Origin: a bacterium
GTDB taxonomy: Bacteria; Acidobacteriota; Polarisedimenticolia; Polarisedimenticolales; Polarisedimenticolaceae
Length of the DNA stretch: 64,000 nucleotides
Assembly (NCBI GenBank): GCA_024226515.1
Contig: JAAELQ010000003.1
Coordinates: 1-64,000, forward strand
Direction of reading: 5' to 3'
Shown here one piece after another: positions 25,274-34,234 of this stretch (position 1 is the first letter of the stretch; each line of letters starts with the position of its first letter). The notes under the pieces were generated by a model that had not been told where the DNA came from, ran no database searches, and saw only the letters and a list, made by a program, of their open reading frames with translations. The translations under genes were made by a program, and so were the position numbers.

Positions 25274-26443
25274 TCAGCGCCGGAACCGGATGCCGGTCAG
25301 CACCCAGCGGCGGTCGTAGGCGTACACGGGATCTTCGTTGTCTGTGTCCTGGGCTCCAGCCTCGGCAAACCAGCGCAACCCCTTGCTCAGGTTGCGGTCG
25401 TAGCGCAACGAGAAGCGCTTGATCTCACTGCCGAGAACCACCTCGTCCGTCTCCCCCTGCACGGTGGCGTTGTCGTAGTCGCGTTCGCTCATCGCTGCGA
25501 ACAGGCGCACCCGGTTCATATCGCCGATCCGCCGCTCGACCGAGGCCCACATGCCGATCGAGGCGTAGTCGTAGTAGCCGGCGAACGTGTCGTCACGCTC
25601 GCTGTTGCGCAGGCCGAAACGCACGCGCCAGTCACCGGACGGGTCGAAGTCGGCCCACAAGCGCAGCTTCGTCTGCCGATACTCGCGCTGCGTGCCGTCG
25701 ACCGGATCGCCCGACCCGTCCAGCGCCGGGCGCTCGTCGTAGTCGCGGTCCGCGAAGGCCACGGCGGCGCGCAGCGTGAAGGCCTCCGAGACGCGGAATC
25801 GCAATTCGGGCGTGAGCACCAGTTGGACGTGGTCGAGCGGGTCGAGCGTTGTCGTCTTCGAGTAGTCCTCGCGGTAGCTCGTGGTCTCGTAGCGCGTCTC
25901 GAGCGACAAACGCACGCGGCGGTTCAGCGTCCAGCGCGTGTTGACGAAGAATGATGTGCGATCGCTGTCGTAGCGGTCGGGCACGGCGACGGCCGTCGGC
26001 GGATCCGTCAGCGGAACGCCGCTCGTCTCGTAGACGTCGCCGGTCTCGCGATCGATGTACGTGGTGCGGAACATCGCGAGCTCGGCGCCGACCCACAGCG
26101 TCACACTGCTCTTGCCTCCGCGGTAGGGCGCAAAGCCGAGCCCCGCGCCCAGCTCACCGCCGCCGAAGTCCGCGTTGGATCGATCGGAGCCGTGGAAGCG
26201 GAACGTCGCGTCGGCGTCGTAGAACACGCGAACCAGCGGAGCGAGCTCGATCGTGTGGGACAGGTCGGCCGACAGCTCGGTGAACGCCCCGTTGTCCCCG
26301 TCGTCCATCACGCGCAACGGATTCGAGTCGTAGCCGACGGCAACCTCGGCTCCGTAGTGCAGGCGGCTGCCCTCGGCGAGGGCACCCCCCGCCCCCAGAA
26401 GAAGCACTGCGAGCGGCAAGGCGATCAGAGATTGACGGCGCAC
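25274..26443 (-). CDS. Outer-membrane beta-barrel protein
   Basis: A 389-residue protein with a signal peptide (RQSLIALPLAVLLLGAGGALA) and then alternating hydrophobic and polar strands rich in Tyr, Arg and Asp. Examples are LHYGAEVAVGYDSNPLR, VTLWVGAELAMFRTTY and LRLWADFDPSGDWRVRFGL. It ends in an aromatic-containing strand (WVLTGIRFRR). The opening GYDSNPLR resembles porin-like barrels found beside exopolysaccharide or FecR genes. The start is GTG 26443 with GGGAG 8 bases upstream. Its promoter is probably in the AT-rich stretch 26500-26540. Confidence 0.75.
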   Translation of the reverse strand: MRRQSLIALPLAVLLLGAGGALAEGSRLHYGAEVAVGYDSNPLRVMDDGDNGAFTELSADLSHTIELAPLVRVFYDADATFRFHGSDRSNADFGGGELGAGLGFAPYRGGKSSVTLWVGAELAMFRTTYIDRETGDVYETSGVPLTDPPTAVAVPDRYDSDRTSFFVNTRWTLNRRVRLSLETRYETTSYREDYSKTTTLDPLDHVQLVLTPELRFRVSEAFTLRAAVAFADRDYDERPALDGSGDPVDGTQREYRQTKLRLWADFDPSGDWRVRFGLRNSERDDTFAGYYDYASIGMWASVERRIGDMNRVRLFAAMSERDYDNATVQGETDEVVLGSEIKRFSLRYDRNLSKGLRWFAEAGAQDTDNEDPVYAYDRRWVLTGIRFRR

Positions 26444-26588
26444 GAAGCGGACTCCCGGCCGGATATCGCACGGAAATGCCCGCCTCCAAACGGCGGATTA
26501 CATATGCGAAATCGCACTTATATATATGTCATCACTGAATGTAGGGCGGCGGGTGGCGGGCAGTCAAGAAACGGGGCGCAGGCGGCTG

Positions 26589-27347
26589 CTACTTGTTCAG
26601 TCCGGCGACGATCGCGGACAGCCGCTCGCGGGTGGTGGGCGAGAACCAGGCGTCGAGGAAATCGCCGGTGAAGTGCGGGTCGTGAGCCCGGATACGCTCC
26701 ACCGTCGCGGCGCGCAGGTAACGCTTCGTGATCGCGAAAGCGGTGGCGTCGCGCGAGGCCAGCTCCTCGAGGCGCTCGAGGGCGCGGCTCTCGGCATCCC
26801 CCTGCTCGACGACCTCGTGCACGAGGCCCGAGCGCACCGCCTCCTCGTCACGGTAGTTGCGGCCGAACATCGCCACCTCTTCCAGCGACGTCCGCGGCAC
26901 GGTCTCGCGCAGAATCATCGAAACGCCGAAGGGAAGCGGAACCCCGACCTTGACCTCGTTCAGCCCCACCAGGGCCCCGCGCGCCAGAACTCGCCAGTCG
27001 GCGGTCAGGGCCAGCACGCAGCCTCCGGCGACGGCGTGGCCGTGCAGGGCGGCCACGACCGGGCGAGCCAGAGTGTACAGCGAGAGGATCGCGCTGTTGA
27101 ACCTGAGGACGAAAGACTGCATCGCCGGGCGGTCCAGCTCGATCAGCTCCTGCAGGTCGAGTCCGGGGCAGAACAGCTTGCCCGAGGCGGCCAGCAGCAC
27201 CCCCCGGACCTCCGGATCGCCGTCGATCTCGCGGACCGCCTGCAGCAGCTCGTCGATCAGGCGCCCGTTCAGAGCGTTGCCGTGCTCGCGGCCCAGCCGC
27301 AGGACGGCCAGCTCGCCGCGACGTTCAAGATGAAGGGCCTCGGGCAC
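26589..27347 (-). CDS. Enoyl-CoA hydratase/isomerase family protein
   Basis: A 252-residue crotonase-fold protein. It shows LGREHGNALNGRLIDELLQAV, GKLFCPGLDLQEL (an oxyanion-hole region), ALHGHAVAGGCVLALTADWR and EVKVGVPLPFG. The usual catalytic glutamates of hydratases are not obvious, so it may be an isomerase or another crotonase. Start GTG 27347 is preceded by GGGGGG. It stands alone between the barrel gene and the divergent oxidoreductase. Confidence 0.85.
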   Translation of the reverse strand: MPEALHLERRGELAVLRLGREHGNALNGRLIDELLQAVREIDGDPEVRGVLLAASGKLFCPGLDLQELIELDRPAMQSFVLRFNSAILSLYTLARPVVAALHGHAVAGGCVLALTADWRVLARGALVGLNEVKVGVPLPFGVSMILRETVPRTSLEEVAMFGRNYRDEEAVRSGLVHEVVEQGDAESRALERLEELASRDATAFAITKRYLRAATVERIRAHDPHFTGDFLDAWFSPTTRERLSAIVAGLNK

Positions 27348-27497
27348 GTTTCCCCCCGGAAATCGGCGATTCGGGTTGACGGGGCAGTCTAGCAGGCATC
27401 ATGTAATGGTTGGGGTTGCTCGACGCCCGTCGGGAACCTCGGGGGCTTCGGGGCTAGAATGACGTCGGTTTCGGAATCCGACGCCGGGGGTTGCGCC

Positions 27498-28445
27498 ATG
27501 CGTGCGATTGCGATCGAACGATTCGGGGGACCGAACGAGCTGAAGGCGATGGACCTGCCGCGGCCGCGCGCCGATCGGGGCGAGGTCCTGCTGCGCGTCG
27601 TCTCCGCCGGAGTCAATCCTGTGGACGCCATGATCTGCGCCGGCGGCTTCGACGGCCTGATGCCCCACGACTTCCCGCTGATCCCCGGCTGGGACGTGGC
27701 CGGATCCGTCGAGGAGCTGGGCGAAGGCGTCTCGAGCGTGCGCAAGGGCGACCGCGTCTGGGCGCTGGCCCGCAAGGCCTCGATCCAGTGGGGCTGCTAC
27801 GCCGAGTACGTCGCGGTCCCCGAGAGCAGCCTGGCGCCGATGCCGGCGAAGCTGCTGTTCGAGGAGGCGGCCGCCATGCCGCTGGCCGGACTGACCGCGT
27901 ACCAGTGCCTGTCCGCCATGGGCGGCATCGGCGGCGGCAGCCGCGTGCTGATCCACGGCGCGGGCGGCGGCGTGGGGCACCTCGCCGTGCAGCTCGCGCG
28001 GCACGCCGGCGCCGCGGTCTACGCCACGACCGGTAGCGACAAGCTGGATTTCGTCTTCGGCCTCGGCGCCGCCGGGGTCATCGACTACTCGCGTGAGGAC
28101 TTCCGCGAGGCGATGGGCCGTCTGTGCCCCGAGGGGGTCGACCTCGTCGTGGATCTCGTCGGCGGCGACGTCACCGCCCACAGCCTCGAAGTGCTGCGCG
28201 AGGACGGACGCCTGATCAGCACCGTGGAAGAACCCGACGCCGAGGCGGCACACAAGCGCGGCGTACGGACACGCTTCCTCTGGGCCGAGGCCGACGGAGA
28301 GCAACTGACCCACCTGGCGCAGCTCGTCGACGAGAAGGTGCTGCGCCCGCACGTGGAGAAGATCTACTCGCTGAACGATGCCGCCGAGGCCCATCGCCGG
28401 GTCCGTGAAGGTCACACGCGCGGGAAGCTCGTTCTGAATCTATAG
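27498..28445 (+). CDS. NADP-dependent quinone-oxidoreductase-type MDR
   Basis: A 315-residue medium-chain dehydrogenase/reductase without the structural zinc loop. RAIAIERFGGPNELKAMDLP opens the protein, VNPVDAMICAGGF follows, then GWDVAGSVEELGEGV, and the nucleotide motif HGAGGGVGHLAVQLA at about residue 153. Substrates of this group include quinones and enones. I start at ATG 27498; the open frame begins at 27459 but that ATG overlaps a possible -10 box (TAGAAT, 27455-27460). It ends 7 bases before dinB. Confidence 0.87.
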   Translation: MRAIAIERFGGPNELKAMDLPRPRADRGEVLLRVVSAGVNPVDAMICAGGFDGLMPHDFPLIPGWDVAGSVEELGEGVSSVRKGDRVWALARKASIQWGCYAEYVAVPESSLAPMPAKLLFEEAAAMPLAGLTAYQCLSAMGGIGGGSRVLIHGAGGGVGHLAVQLARHAGAAVYATTGSDKLDFVFGLGAAGVIDYSREDFREAMGRLCPEGVDLVVDLVGGDVTAHSLEVLREDGRLISTVEEPDAEAAHKRGVRTRFLWAEADGEQLTHLAQLVDEKVLRPHVEKIYSLNDAAEAHRRVREGHTRGKLVLNL

Positions 28446-28446
28446 T
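28441..28446 (+). promoter_or_regulatory. Possible -10 box of a leaderless dinB transcript
   Basis: TATAGT overlaps the stop codon of the previous gene and ends 6 bases before the dinB ATG, which has no ribosome binding site. No -35 match. Confidence 0.3.
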
Positions 28447-28452
28447 CTTGCC

Positions 28453-29673
28453 ATGGACCTGCCGCGCGTCATTCTCCACCTGGACATGGACGCGTTCTAC
28501 GCGGCGGTCGAGGTCCGCGAGGATCCACGGCTCGCGGGAAAACCCCTGATCATCGGACACGCCGGGAAGCGCGGCGTCGTATCGACCTGTTCGTACGAGG
28601 CGCGCAAGTTCGGCGTGCGCTCCGCGATGCCGTCGGTCACGGCGAAGCGGCTGTGCCCCGACGCGACCTGGCTGCCCGGGCGCATGTCGCTCTACGTCTC
28701 GGTCTCGCGTGAGATCCGCGCGGTCCTGGGCAACTACTCCCCCGTCGTCGAGCCGCTGTCGATCGACGAGGCGTTCATCGACCTGACCGGCATCGCAGGA
28801 TCGCTCGAGGACGGCGCACGGATCGCGCAGGAGATCAAGGACGCGATCCGGCGCGGGCAGCGACTGACGTCGTCCGTCGGCGTCGCGCCGAACAAGTTCC
28901 TGGCGAAGGTCGCGTCGGACCTCGACAAACCCGACGGCCTGTTCGTCATGCCGCTCGAGGAGCTGGACACGAAGCTGTGGCCGCTCCCGGTCGAACGGTT
29001 GTGGGGTGTGGGGCCGAAGACGGCCGCCAAGCTGCGCCGCGGCGGCATCGTGAAGATCGGCGACATCGTGCGCTGCGACGAGCGTGCGCTGCAGCTGCTC
29101 GTCGGCGAGGGTGGCGCCGCGCACCTCCGCGCACTGGCGCACGGCCGCGACGAGCGGCCGGTCAAGACGGGTCGCGCGGCGAAATCGATCTCCGAGGAGC
29201 GCACCTACGGCAGCGACATCATGAACCCCGACGAGATCGATCGCGCGCTGCTGGCGCGCGCCGAGGGCGTGGCCCGCCAGTTGCGGCGTCAGGGTCTGAC
29301 CGGACGCACGGTGCACATCAAGGTGCGCACGGGCGATTTCACGACCTGGACCCGCTCCTCGACGCTGGCCGCGCCGACCGACCTCCCCGAACCGCTCGTC
29401 GACGAGGCGCGACGCATGTTCCGCGAGCGCATCGACCTCGCCGGTTGCGGCGTGCGCCTGCTGGGCCTCGGCGTCAGCGGCCTCGACCGGGGCGGCCTCG
29501 GTCAGGGCGCCCTGTTCGAGGACCCCGCCGAGCAGCGCTCGCGCAAGGCGGCCCGCGCCGCCGACGCGGTGCGCGACCGGCTGGGAGAGAAGGCGCTGAC
29601 TCGGGCGCGTCTGATCCGGCGCAGACGCGACGAGGACGACGACGAGGCGTCCAGCCTTCCGGCGGTCGATTAG
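28453..29673 (+). CDS. dinB: DNA polymerase IV
   Basis: A 406-residue Y-family translesion polymerase. LHLDMDAFYAAVE holds the first metal-binding aspartate, followed by CSYEARKFGVRS, and SIDEAFIDLTG near residue 103 holds the catalytic Asp-Glu. TSSVGVAPNKFLAKVASDLDKP, a helix-hairpin-helix (LWGVGPKTAAKL) and a little-finger domain follow. The C-terminus shows no clear beta-clamp motif. It would copy past damaged bases. Confidence 0.95.
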   Translation: MDLPRVILHLDMDAFYAAVEVREDPRLAGKPLIIGHAGKRGVVSTCSYEARKFGVRSAMPSVTAKRLCPDATWLPGRMSLYVSVSREIRAVLGNYSPVVEPLSIDEAFIDLTGIAGSLEDGARIAQEIKDAIRRGQRLTSSVGVAPNKFLAKVASDLDKPDGLFVMPLEELDTKLWPLPVERLWGVGPKTAAKLRRGGIVKIGDIVRCDERALQLLVGEGGAAHLRALAHGRDERPVKTGRAAKSISEERTYGSDIMNPDEIDRALLARAEGVARQLRRQGLTGRTVHIKVRTGDFTTWTRSSTLAAPTDLPEPLVDEARRMFRERIDLAGCGVRLLGLGVSGLDRGGLGQGALFEDPAEQRSRKAARAADAVRDRLGEKALTRARLIRRRRDEDDDEASSLPAVD

Positions 29674-29725
29674 CCGCCCTCCCGCCGCGTATGATGGGCT
29701 GTTCCGGACGGTCCGAGGAGGTCTC

Positions 29726-31543
29726 ATGCGCCGCGCATTCGTCTTGGTCTGCTGTCTTTCCCTGTGGCTGCCGGCGGCGGCCGCCGCCGAGGTTCCCGAG
29801 GGCTGGCTCACGCCGGCGGAGAAGGCCGGATTCGCCTCGACGCCGAGCTACGGCGAGACGATGAGCTTCCTGCAGCGCCTGCAACGGAAGGCGCCGGACG
29901 TGCTGACGCTGAACGGCTTCGGCCGCTCCGCGGAAGGGCGGCCGCTGCCGCTGGTGATCGCGGCGCGCGGCGGGACGACGACGCCCGAACAGGCGGCCGG
30001 AGGCCGCCGCGCCGTCGTTCTGGTGCAGAACGGTATCCACGCCGGCGAGATCGACGGGAAGGACGCGTCGCTGATCTTCCTGCGCGACCTGGCGCTGGGG
30101 CGCCACCGCGAGCTGCTGGATCGGCTCGTGCTGCTGTTCGTGCCGATCTACAACGTGGACGGCCACGAGCGAGTCTCACCCTACAACCGGCCGAACCAGG
30201 ACGGGCCGGTCGAGGGCATGGGCTTTCGCACGACTACCGACGGTCACGACCTGAACCGCGATCATCTGAAACTGTCCACGCCCGAGGCACGCGCCGTGGT
30301 CGGGCTGTTCAACACCTGGCGGCCGCACCTGCACGTCGACAACCACGTCACCGACGGCTCGGACCACGACTGGGTGCTGACCTATTCGTGGGCCGAGGCG
30401 CCGCAGCTCGCCGAACCGCTCGACCACTGGATCCGGATCCACATGCCGCGCGTGCTGGAGGACACCGAGCGCGCGGGGCACCGCGTCGGCCCCTACGTCA
30501 GCCTCGTCGATCGCAACGATCCGTCGAAGGGTTTCTCGACGTACGTCGGTCCGCCGCGCTACGCCACCGGCTACTACCCGCTGCGCCACTGCCCGTCGAT
30601 CCTCGTCGAGAACCACGCGTACAAGCCGTACGAGGCGCGTGTGCGCGCGAACCACGACTTCATGCTGGCGCTGTTCGAGCGCACGGCGGCGGCCGCCGAA
30701 GAGCTGCGCGCGGCGGTCGCGCAGTCGCAGCGCAACACCGCATCGCTGGGCATGGCGGAAGCTCCACCGAGCGACGTCGTCATCCGCTTCAAGACCGAGG
30801 AGGCGCAGGACAAGGTGCGCTTTCCGGTCTACGAGTGGACGGCCGAGCCGTCCGAGGTGTTCGGCACACCGGTGCTGCGCTACCGCCAGGTCCGCGTGCG
30901 CGAGATCGAGGTCCCGTGGGCCCACCGCCCCGTCGTCGACGTCGCCGCTCCGCGCCCGCGCGGCTATCTCGTCGCGCCGGGCTGGCCCGCGATCGAGCGG
31001 CGTCTGGCCGGGCACGACCTGCTGGTCGAGGTGCTGGACTCCGCCGTCGAGCTCGACGTCGAGACGCTGCGCATCTCGAACCCGCGCCAGGACGATCGCT
31101 CCAAACCCTCGTACCAGGGCCTGACCCAGATCGAGGTCGATGTCGCGCGGGCCGTCGAGCGGCGCACGATTCCCGCGGGCACGTTGTGGATCCCCGCCGA
31201 CCAGATCGACTTCGAGGTCGCCGTGCAACTGCTGGAGCCCGAGGCGACGGACTCGCTGGTGCGCTGGGGCCTGCTGTCGTCCGTGCTCGAACGCAAGGAG
31301 TACATCGAGGGCCGAGTCCTGGAGGACCTGGCGCGGCAGATGCTCGAGAACGAGGCGCTGGCCCGCGAGTGGGCCGCGGCGCTGGCCGACGAGGCCTTCG
31401 CCTCGAACCCCTGGGAGCGCTACTTCTGGTGGTACCGCAGAACGCCGTACTGGGACGACACCGTCGGGCTGATGCCCGTCATGCGGCTGATGCAGCCGGC
31501 CGGCCTGACGACGTCGCGCTGGAAGGGTACAGTGGCCCGGTGA
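29726..31543 (+). CDS. Secreted M14-family zinc carboxypeptidase
   Basis: A 605-residue protein with a signal peptide (RRAFVLVCCLSLWLPAAAAA). The zinc pair is HAGE in QNGIHAGEIDGKDAS, and the third ligand is probably His in HLHVDNHVTDG; DLNRDHLKL is also typical of M14. The C-terminal half after about residue 370 is an accessory region. Length and layout fit the large bacterial M14 peptidases that process peptides outside the cell. GAGGAGG precedes the ATG closely. The TGA overlaps the region of the next gene's start, so the two are coupled. Confidence 0.86.
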   Translation: MRRAFVLVCCLSLWLPAAAAAEVPEGWLTPAEKAGFASTPSYGETMSFLQRLQRKAPDVLTLNGFGRSAEGRPLPLVIAARGGTTTPEQAAGGRRAVVLVQNGIHAGEIDGKDASLIFLRDLALGRHRELLDRLVLLFVPIYNVDGHERVSPYNRPNQDGPVEGMGFRTTTDGHDLNRDHLKLSTPEARAVVGLFNTWRPHLHVDNHVTDGSDHDWVLTYSWAEAPQLAEPLDHWIRIHMPRVLEDTERAGHRVGPYVSLVDRNDPSKGFSTYVGPPRYATGYYPLRHCPSILVENHAYKPYEARVRANHDFMLALFERTAAAAEELRAAVAQSQRNTASLGMAEAPPSDVVIRFKTEEAQDKVRFPVYEWTAEPSEVFGTPVLRYRQVRVREIEVPWAHRPVVDVAAPRPRGYLVAPGWPAIERRLAGHDLLVEVLDSAVELDVETLRISNPRQDDRSKPSYQGLTQIEVDVARAVERRTIPAGTLWIPADQIDFEVAVQLLEPEATDSLVRWGLLSSVLERKEYIEGRVLEDLARQMLENEALAREWAAALADEAFASNPWERYFWWYRRTPYWDDTVGLMPVMRLMQPAGLTTSRWKGTVAR

Positions 31544-31545
31544 CC

Positions 31546-32784
31546 ATGGTCCTTCGAATCCTCATCGCGGCGTGCCTGACGCTCACCGCGGCCTGCACGG
31601 CGGACGTCGGACCGAGCGGGCCGGACCTGTGGCACGCCTGGCTCGACAGCCCGGGCGGCGACCTCCCCTTCGGCCTCGAGCTGGCGCTGGACGGCGAGAA
31701 GCCGCGCGCGTGGCTGCTCAACGGCCCCGAGCGGATCGAGGTCCCGCGCGTCGAGAACGACGGCGGCGTGCTGACGCTGGGGATCGACTTCTACGGCTCG
31801 CGGGTCGAGGCACGCTGGGTCGACGACGCGTACCGCCTCGAGGGCAACTGGACGCGCAAGGGGCTCGCGGGGCGGGAGACCACGCTGGCGTTCCACGCGA
31901 CGCGCGGCGCGCGGCGCCGGTTCGAGCGCGGGGGGCCGGCCGGGCCGGCGTCCGAGATCGACGGTCGCTGGTCGGTGGAGTTCGCCGACGACGACCTCCC
32001 CGCGGTCGGAGAGTTCGAGGCCCGGGACGACGGAAGCGTGAGTGGGACGTTCCTCACCGCGACCGGCGACTACCGTTTTCTCGCCGGGACGTACGACGCG
32101 CGGCGCCTGCGACTCTCGGTCTTCGACGGCGCGCACGCGTTCCTGTTCGACGCGCGCCTACGAGACGACGGGACACTCGCCGGCGACTTCTGGTCGCGCG
32201 ACACGTGGCACGAGACCTGGACCGCGACTCGCGACGACCGCGCTGCGGTGCCCGACCCGTTCGGCGAGACGCTGTGGGTCGGCGGGATCGACCTGAGCGA
32301 GATCGCCTATCCCGATCTCGACGGCCGCCCGCGCACGCTCGCCGACCCGGAGTTCGCGGGATCGGCGCGCGTGATCGAGGTCTTCGGTTCGTGGTGTCCC
32401 AACTGCAACGATGCGACCGAGCTTCTCGTCGAGCTCGACGAGCGGTACCGCTCGCGCGGGCTGCGCATCCTGGGGCTGGCGTTCGAGATGACCGGTGACT
32501 TCGAGCGGGACGCCGAGCAGGTGCGCACGTACGCGCGACACCACGGCATCGAGTACCCGCTGCTGGTCGCGGGGACCGCAGACAAGGCCGAGGCGTCCGC
32601 GGCGTTCCCGCTGATCGACCGCGTGCGCGCCTTTCCGACCACGATCTTCCTCGACGCGACCGGACGCGTGCGCGCCGTGCATTCGGGTTTCAGCGGGCCC
32701 GCCGCGGGAGCCGCGCACGAAGCGCTTCGCGGCCGCTTCGAGTCCCTGATCGAGGAGATGCTCGATCCCGCGCAGGGAAGCTGA
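31546..32784 (+). CDS. TlpA-like thioredoxin-fold lipoprotein
   Basis: A 412-residue lipoprotein. The signal ends in a lipobox (LTLTAAC, Cys about residue 19). Residues up to about 240 form a beta-rich domain like those fused to TlpA/ResA proteins, and the C-terminal part is a redoxin domain with the active site WCPNC and a cis-proline in AFPTTIF. It would reduce or exchange disulphides at the periplasmic face. ATG 31546 or the in-frame GTG 31540 are both possible. It follows the M14 peptidase directly. Confidence 0.85.
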   Translation: MVLRILIAACLTLTAACTADVGPSGPDLWHAWLDSPGGDLPFGLELALDGEKPRAWLLNGPERIEVPRVENDGGVLTLGIDFYGSRVEARWVDDAYRLEGNWTRKGLAGRETTLAFHATRGARRRFERGGPAGPASEIDGRWSVEFADDDLPAVGEFEARDDGSVSGTFLTATGDYRFLAGTYDARRLRLSVFDGAHAFLFDARLRDDGTLAGDFWSRDTWHETWTATRDDRAAVPDPFGETLWVGGIDLSEIAYPDLDGRPRTLADPEFAGSARVIEVFGSWCPNCNDATELLVELDERYRSRGLRILGLAFEMTGDFERDAEQVRTYARHHGIEYPLLVAGTADKAEASAAFPLIDRVRAFPTTIFLDATGRVRAVHSGFSGPAAGAAHEALRGRFESLIEEMLDPAQGS

Positions 32785-32786
32785 CG

Positions 32787-33452
32787 TTGCTGGCGCACGA
32801 GTTCACGACCTGGTGGGGCGGTTTTCGCGAAGAGCTGCGGAAGCCCGGCGACCCCCACGACCGTGCGCGAACGCTGCGCATGCGCCTCTCGACCCTGGAC
32901 GTCGGCGACCGCCGTCGCTTCACCCGGGACGTGCTGGGGCACCTCCTGCGCGAGCGAGCGTACGGCGTATCGCTGTTCCTGCTCGAGGGCGTGACCGACG
33001 AGTCGTGCCTGCGCGACATCGCGGAGAACCTGCTCCCGTTGCCCGGCCTGCAATCCGAGGACGAGGAGTCGCATCTCGCCGACCTGATCCGCGTCCTCGC
33101 GGCGGTCAACGATACGTCCCTGATGGATCCGGTCGATGCGTATCTGCTCGAGCGCGAGATCGAGGCGCACTGGGCCTCGGTGCCGTGGGCGCTGTGGCCG
33201 CACCACAAGCAGACCTTCGCCGACGCGTGGCTGCGCTTCTTCCTCGCCGTCGCCGCGGACGAGTGGAAGGACACGCTGGTCATCAAGTCGTTCCTCATCG
33301 AGCCGGCAGCGATTCGCATCGTGCGCGCGCGGCTCGAGCCGGCGAGCCCCGACACGTGGAACGCGCTGCGCGAGGCGCTGCTGCGCCAGGCGGGCCTCGT
33401 GCGCTGGCTGTCCGACGACGAGCGCGCGGCGCTGGAGCGGGCGCTCGCGTGA
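32787..33452 (+). CDS. Hypothetical helical protein
   Basis: A 221-residue protein that I do not recognise. It is acidic and helical throughout, without signal peptide or membrane segment (for example ESCLRDIAENLLPLPGL, IRVLAAVNDTSLMDP). The text resembles HEAT-like or tetratricopeptide-like helical repeats, but no clear repeat can be shown. It begins at TTG 32787 just after the lipoprotein stop, and its TGA overlaps the GTG of the phosphodiesterase gene (GTGA), so it sits in a tight operon with it. Confidence 0.65.
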   Translation: MLAHEFTTWWGGFREELRKPGDPHDRARTLRMRLSTLDVGDRRRFTRDVLGHLLRERAYGVSLFLLEGVTDESCLRDIAENLLPLPGLQSEDEESHLADLIRVLAAVNDTSLMDPVDAYLLEREIEAHWASVPWALWPHHKQTFADAWLRFFLAVAADEWKDTLVIKSFLIEPAAIRIVRARLEPASPDTWNALREALLRQAGLVRWLSDDERAALERALA

Positions 33453-34234
33453 TCCTCCCCGCCCCGGGCTCCGGTGACGTCTGGGCCGTGGCGCATCGCG
33501 GCAGCTCGAGAGTCCACCCGGAGAACACCCTCGCCGCGTTCGACGCCGCGATCGAGGAGGGGTGCGACGCGATCGAACTCGACGTCCAGCTGTCGCGCGA
33601 CGGGGTGCCGGTGTGCTGGCACGACCGCACGCTGGCCCGGGCCGGCGGCGGGCGCCTCCGCGTGCACCAGGCCGGGCTGTCCGAGCTGCGGAAGCTGGAT
33701 CCGGGCCGCCGATTCGACGGAGCGCCTCGCGGACTCCATATTTCCACGTTGGAGGAAGTGCTGTGCCGCTACGCCGGGCGGGTGCGACTGCTGGTCGAGA
33801 TCAAGACGCGCGAGGGAAGCGGGGCCGAGGTGCGCCACCGGCTGCTGGCGCGCACGGTCGCCGGGATGCTCTCCGCGGCCGGGCTGGCGGACTCGACCGC
33901 GCTGCTGTGCTTCGAGCCGGCGTTGCTCGACGAGGCTCGCGCAGCGGCGTCCGAGCTGACGCGGATCCTCAACGTGAGGCCGGGGCCGGTTCTCGGCGCG
34001 CGCCTGCGCGAGAGGCTGGGCACGATCGACGCACTGTCGGCCGACATCCGCACGCTGACGACACGCTTCGCGCGGACGGTGGTCGGGGCGGGATGCCCGC
34101 TGCTGGTCTTCACCTGCAACACGCCCGCGCGCTTGCGCACCGCGCTGAGCTGCGGCGCGACCGCCATCATGAGCGATCGAGTCCGCTGGTTGAGCCAGGC
34201 GCTGCGCAACAGAGAACGACAAGGTGAAGCGTGA
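33449..34234 (+). CDS. Glycerophosphodiester phosphodiesterase
   Basis: A 261-residue GDPD TIM-barrel enzyme. The catalytic HRG and ENT motifs are in AHRGSSRVHPENTLAAF, with ELDVQLSRDGVPVCWHD next and LLVEIKT later. It releases glycerol-3-phosphate from phospholipid headgroup diesters. There is no signal peptide, so it acts in the cytoplasm. It starts at GTG 33449, overlapping the previous stop, and overlaps the next gene by 11 bases. That next gene uses its product, so the pair makes biochemical sense. Confidence 0.9.
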   Translation: MILPAPGSGDVWAVAHRGSSRVHPENTLAAFDAAIEEGCDAIELDVQLSRDGVPVCWHDRTLARAGGGRLRVHQAGLSELRKLDPGRRFDGAPRGLHISTLEEVLCRYAGRVRLLVEIKTREGSGAEVRHRLLARTVAGMLSAAGLADSTALLCFEPALLDEARAAASELTRILNVRPGPVLGARLRERLGTIDALSADIRTLTTRFARTVVGAGCPLLVFTCNTPARLRTALSCGATAIMSDRVRWLSQALRNRERQGEA

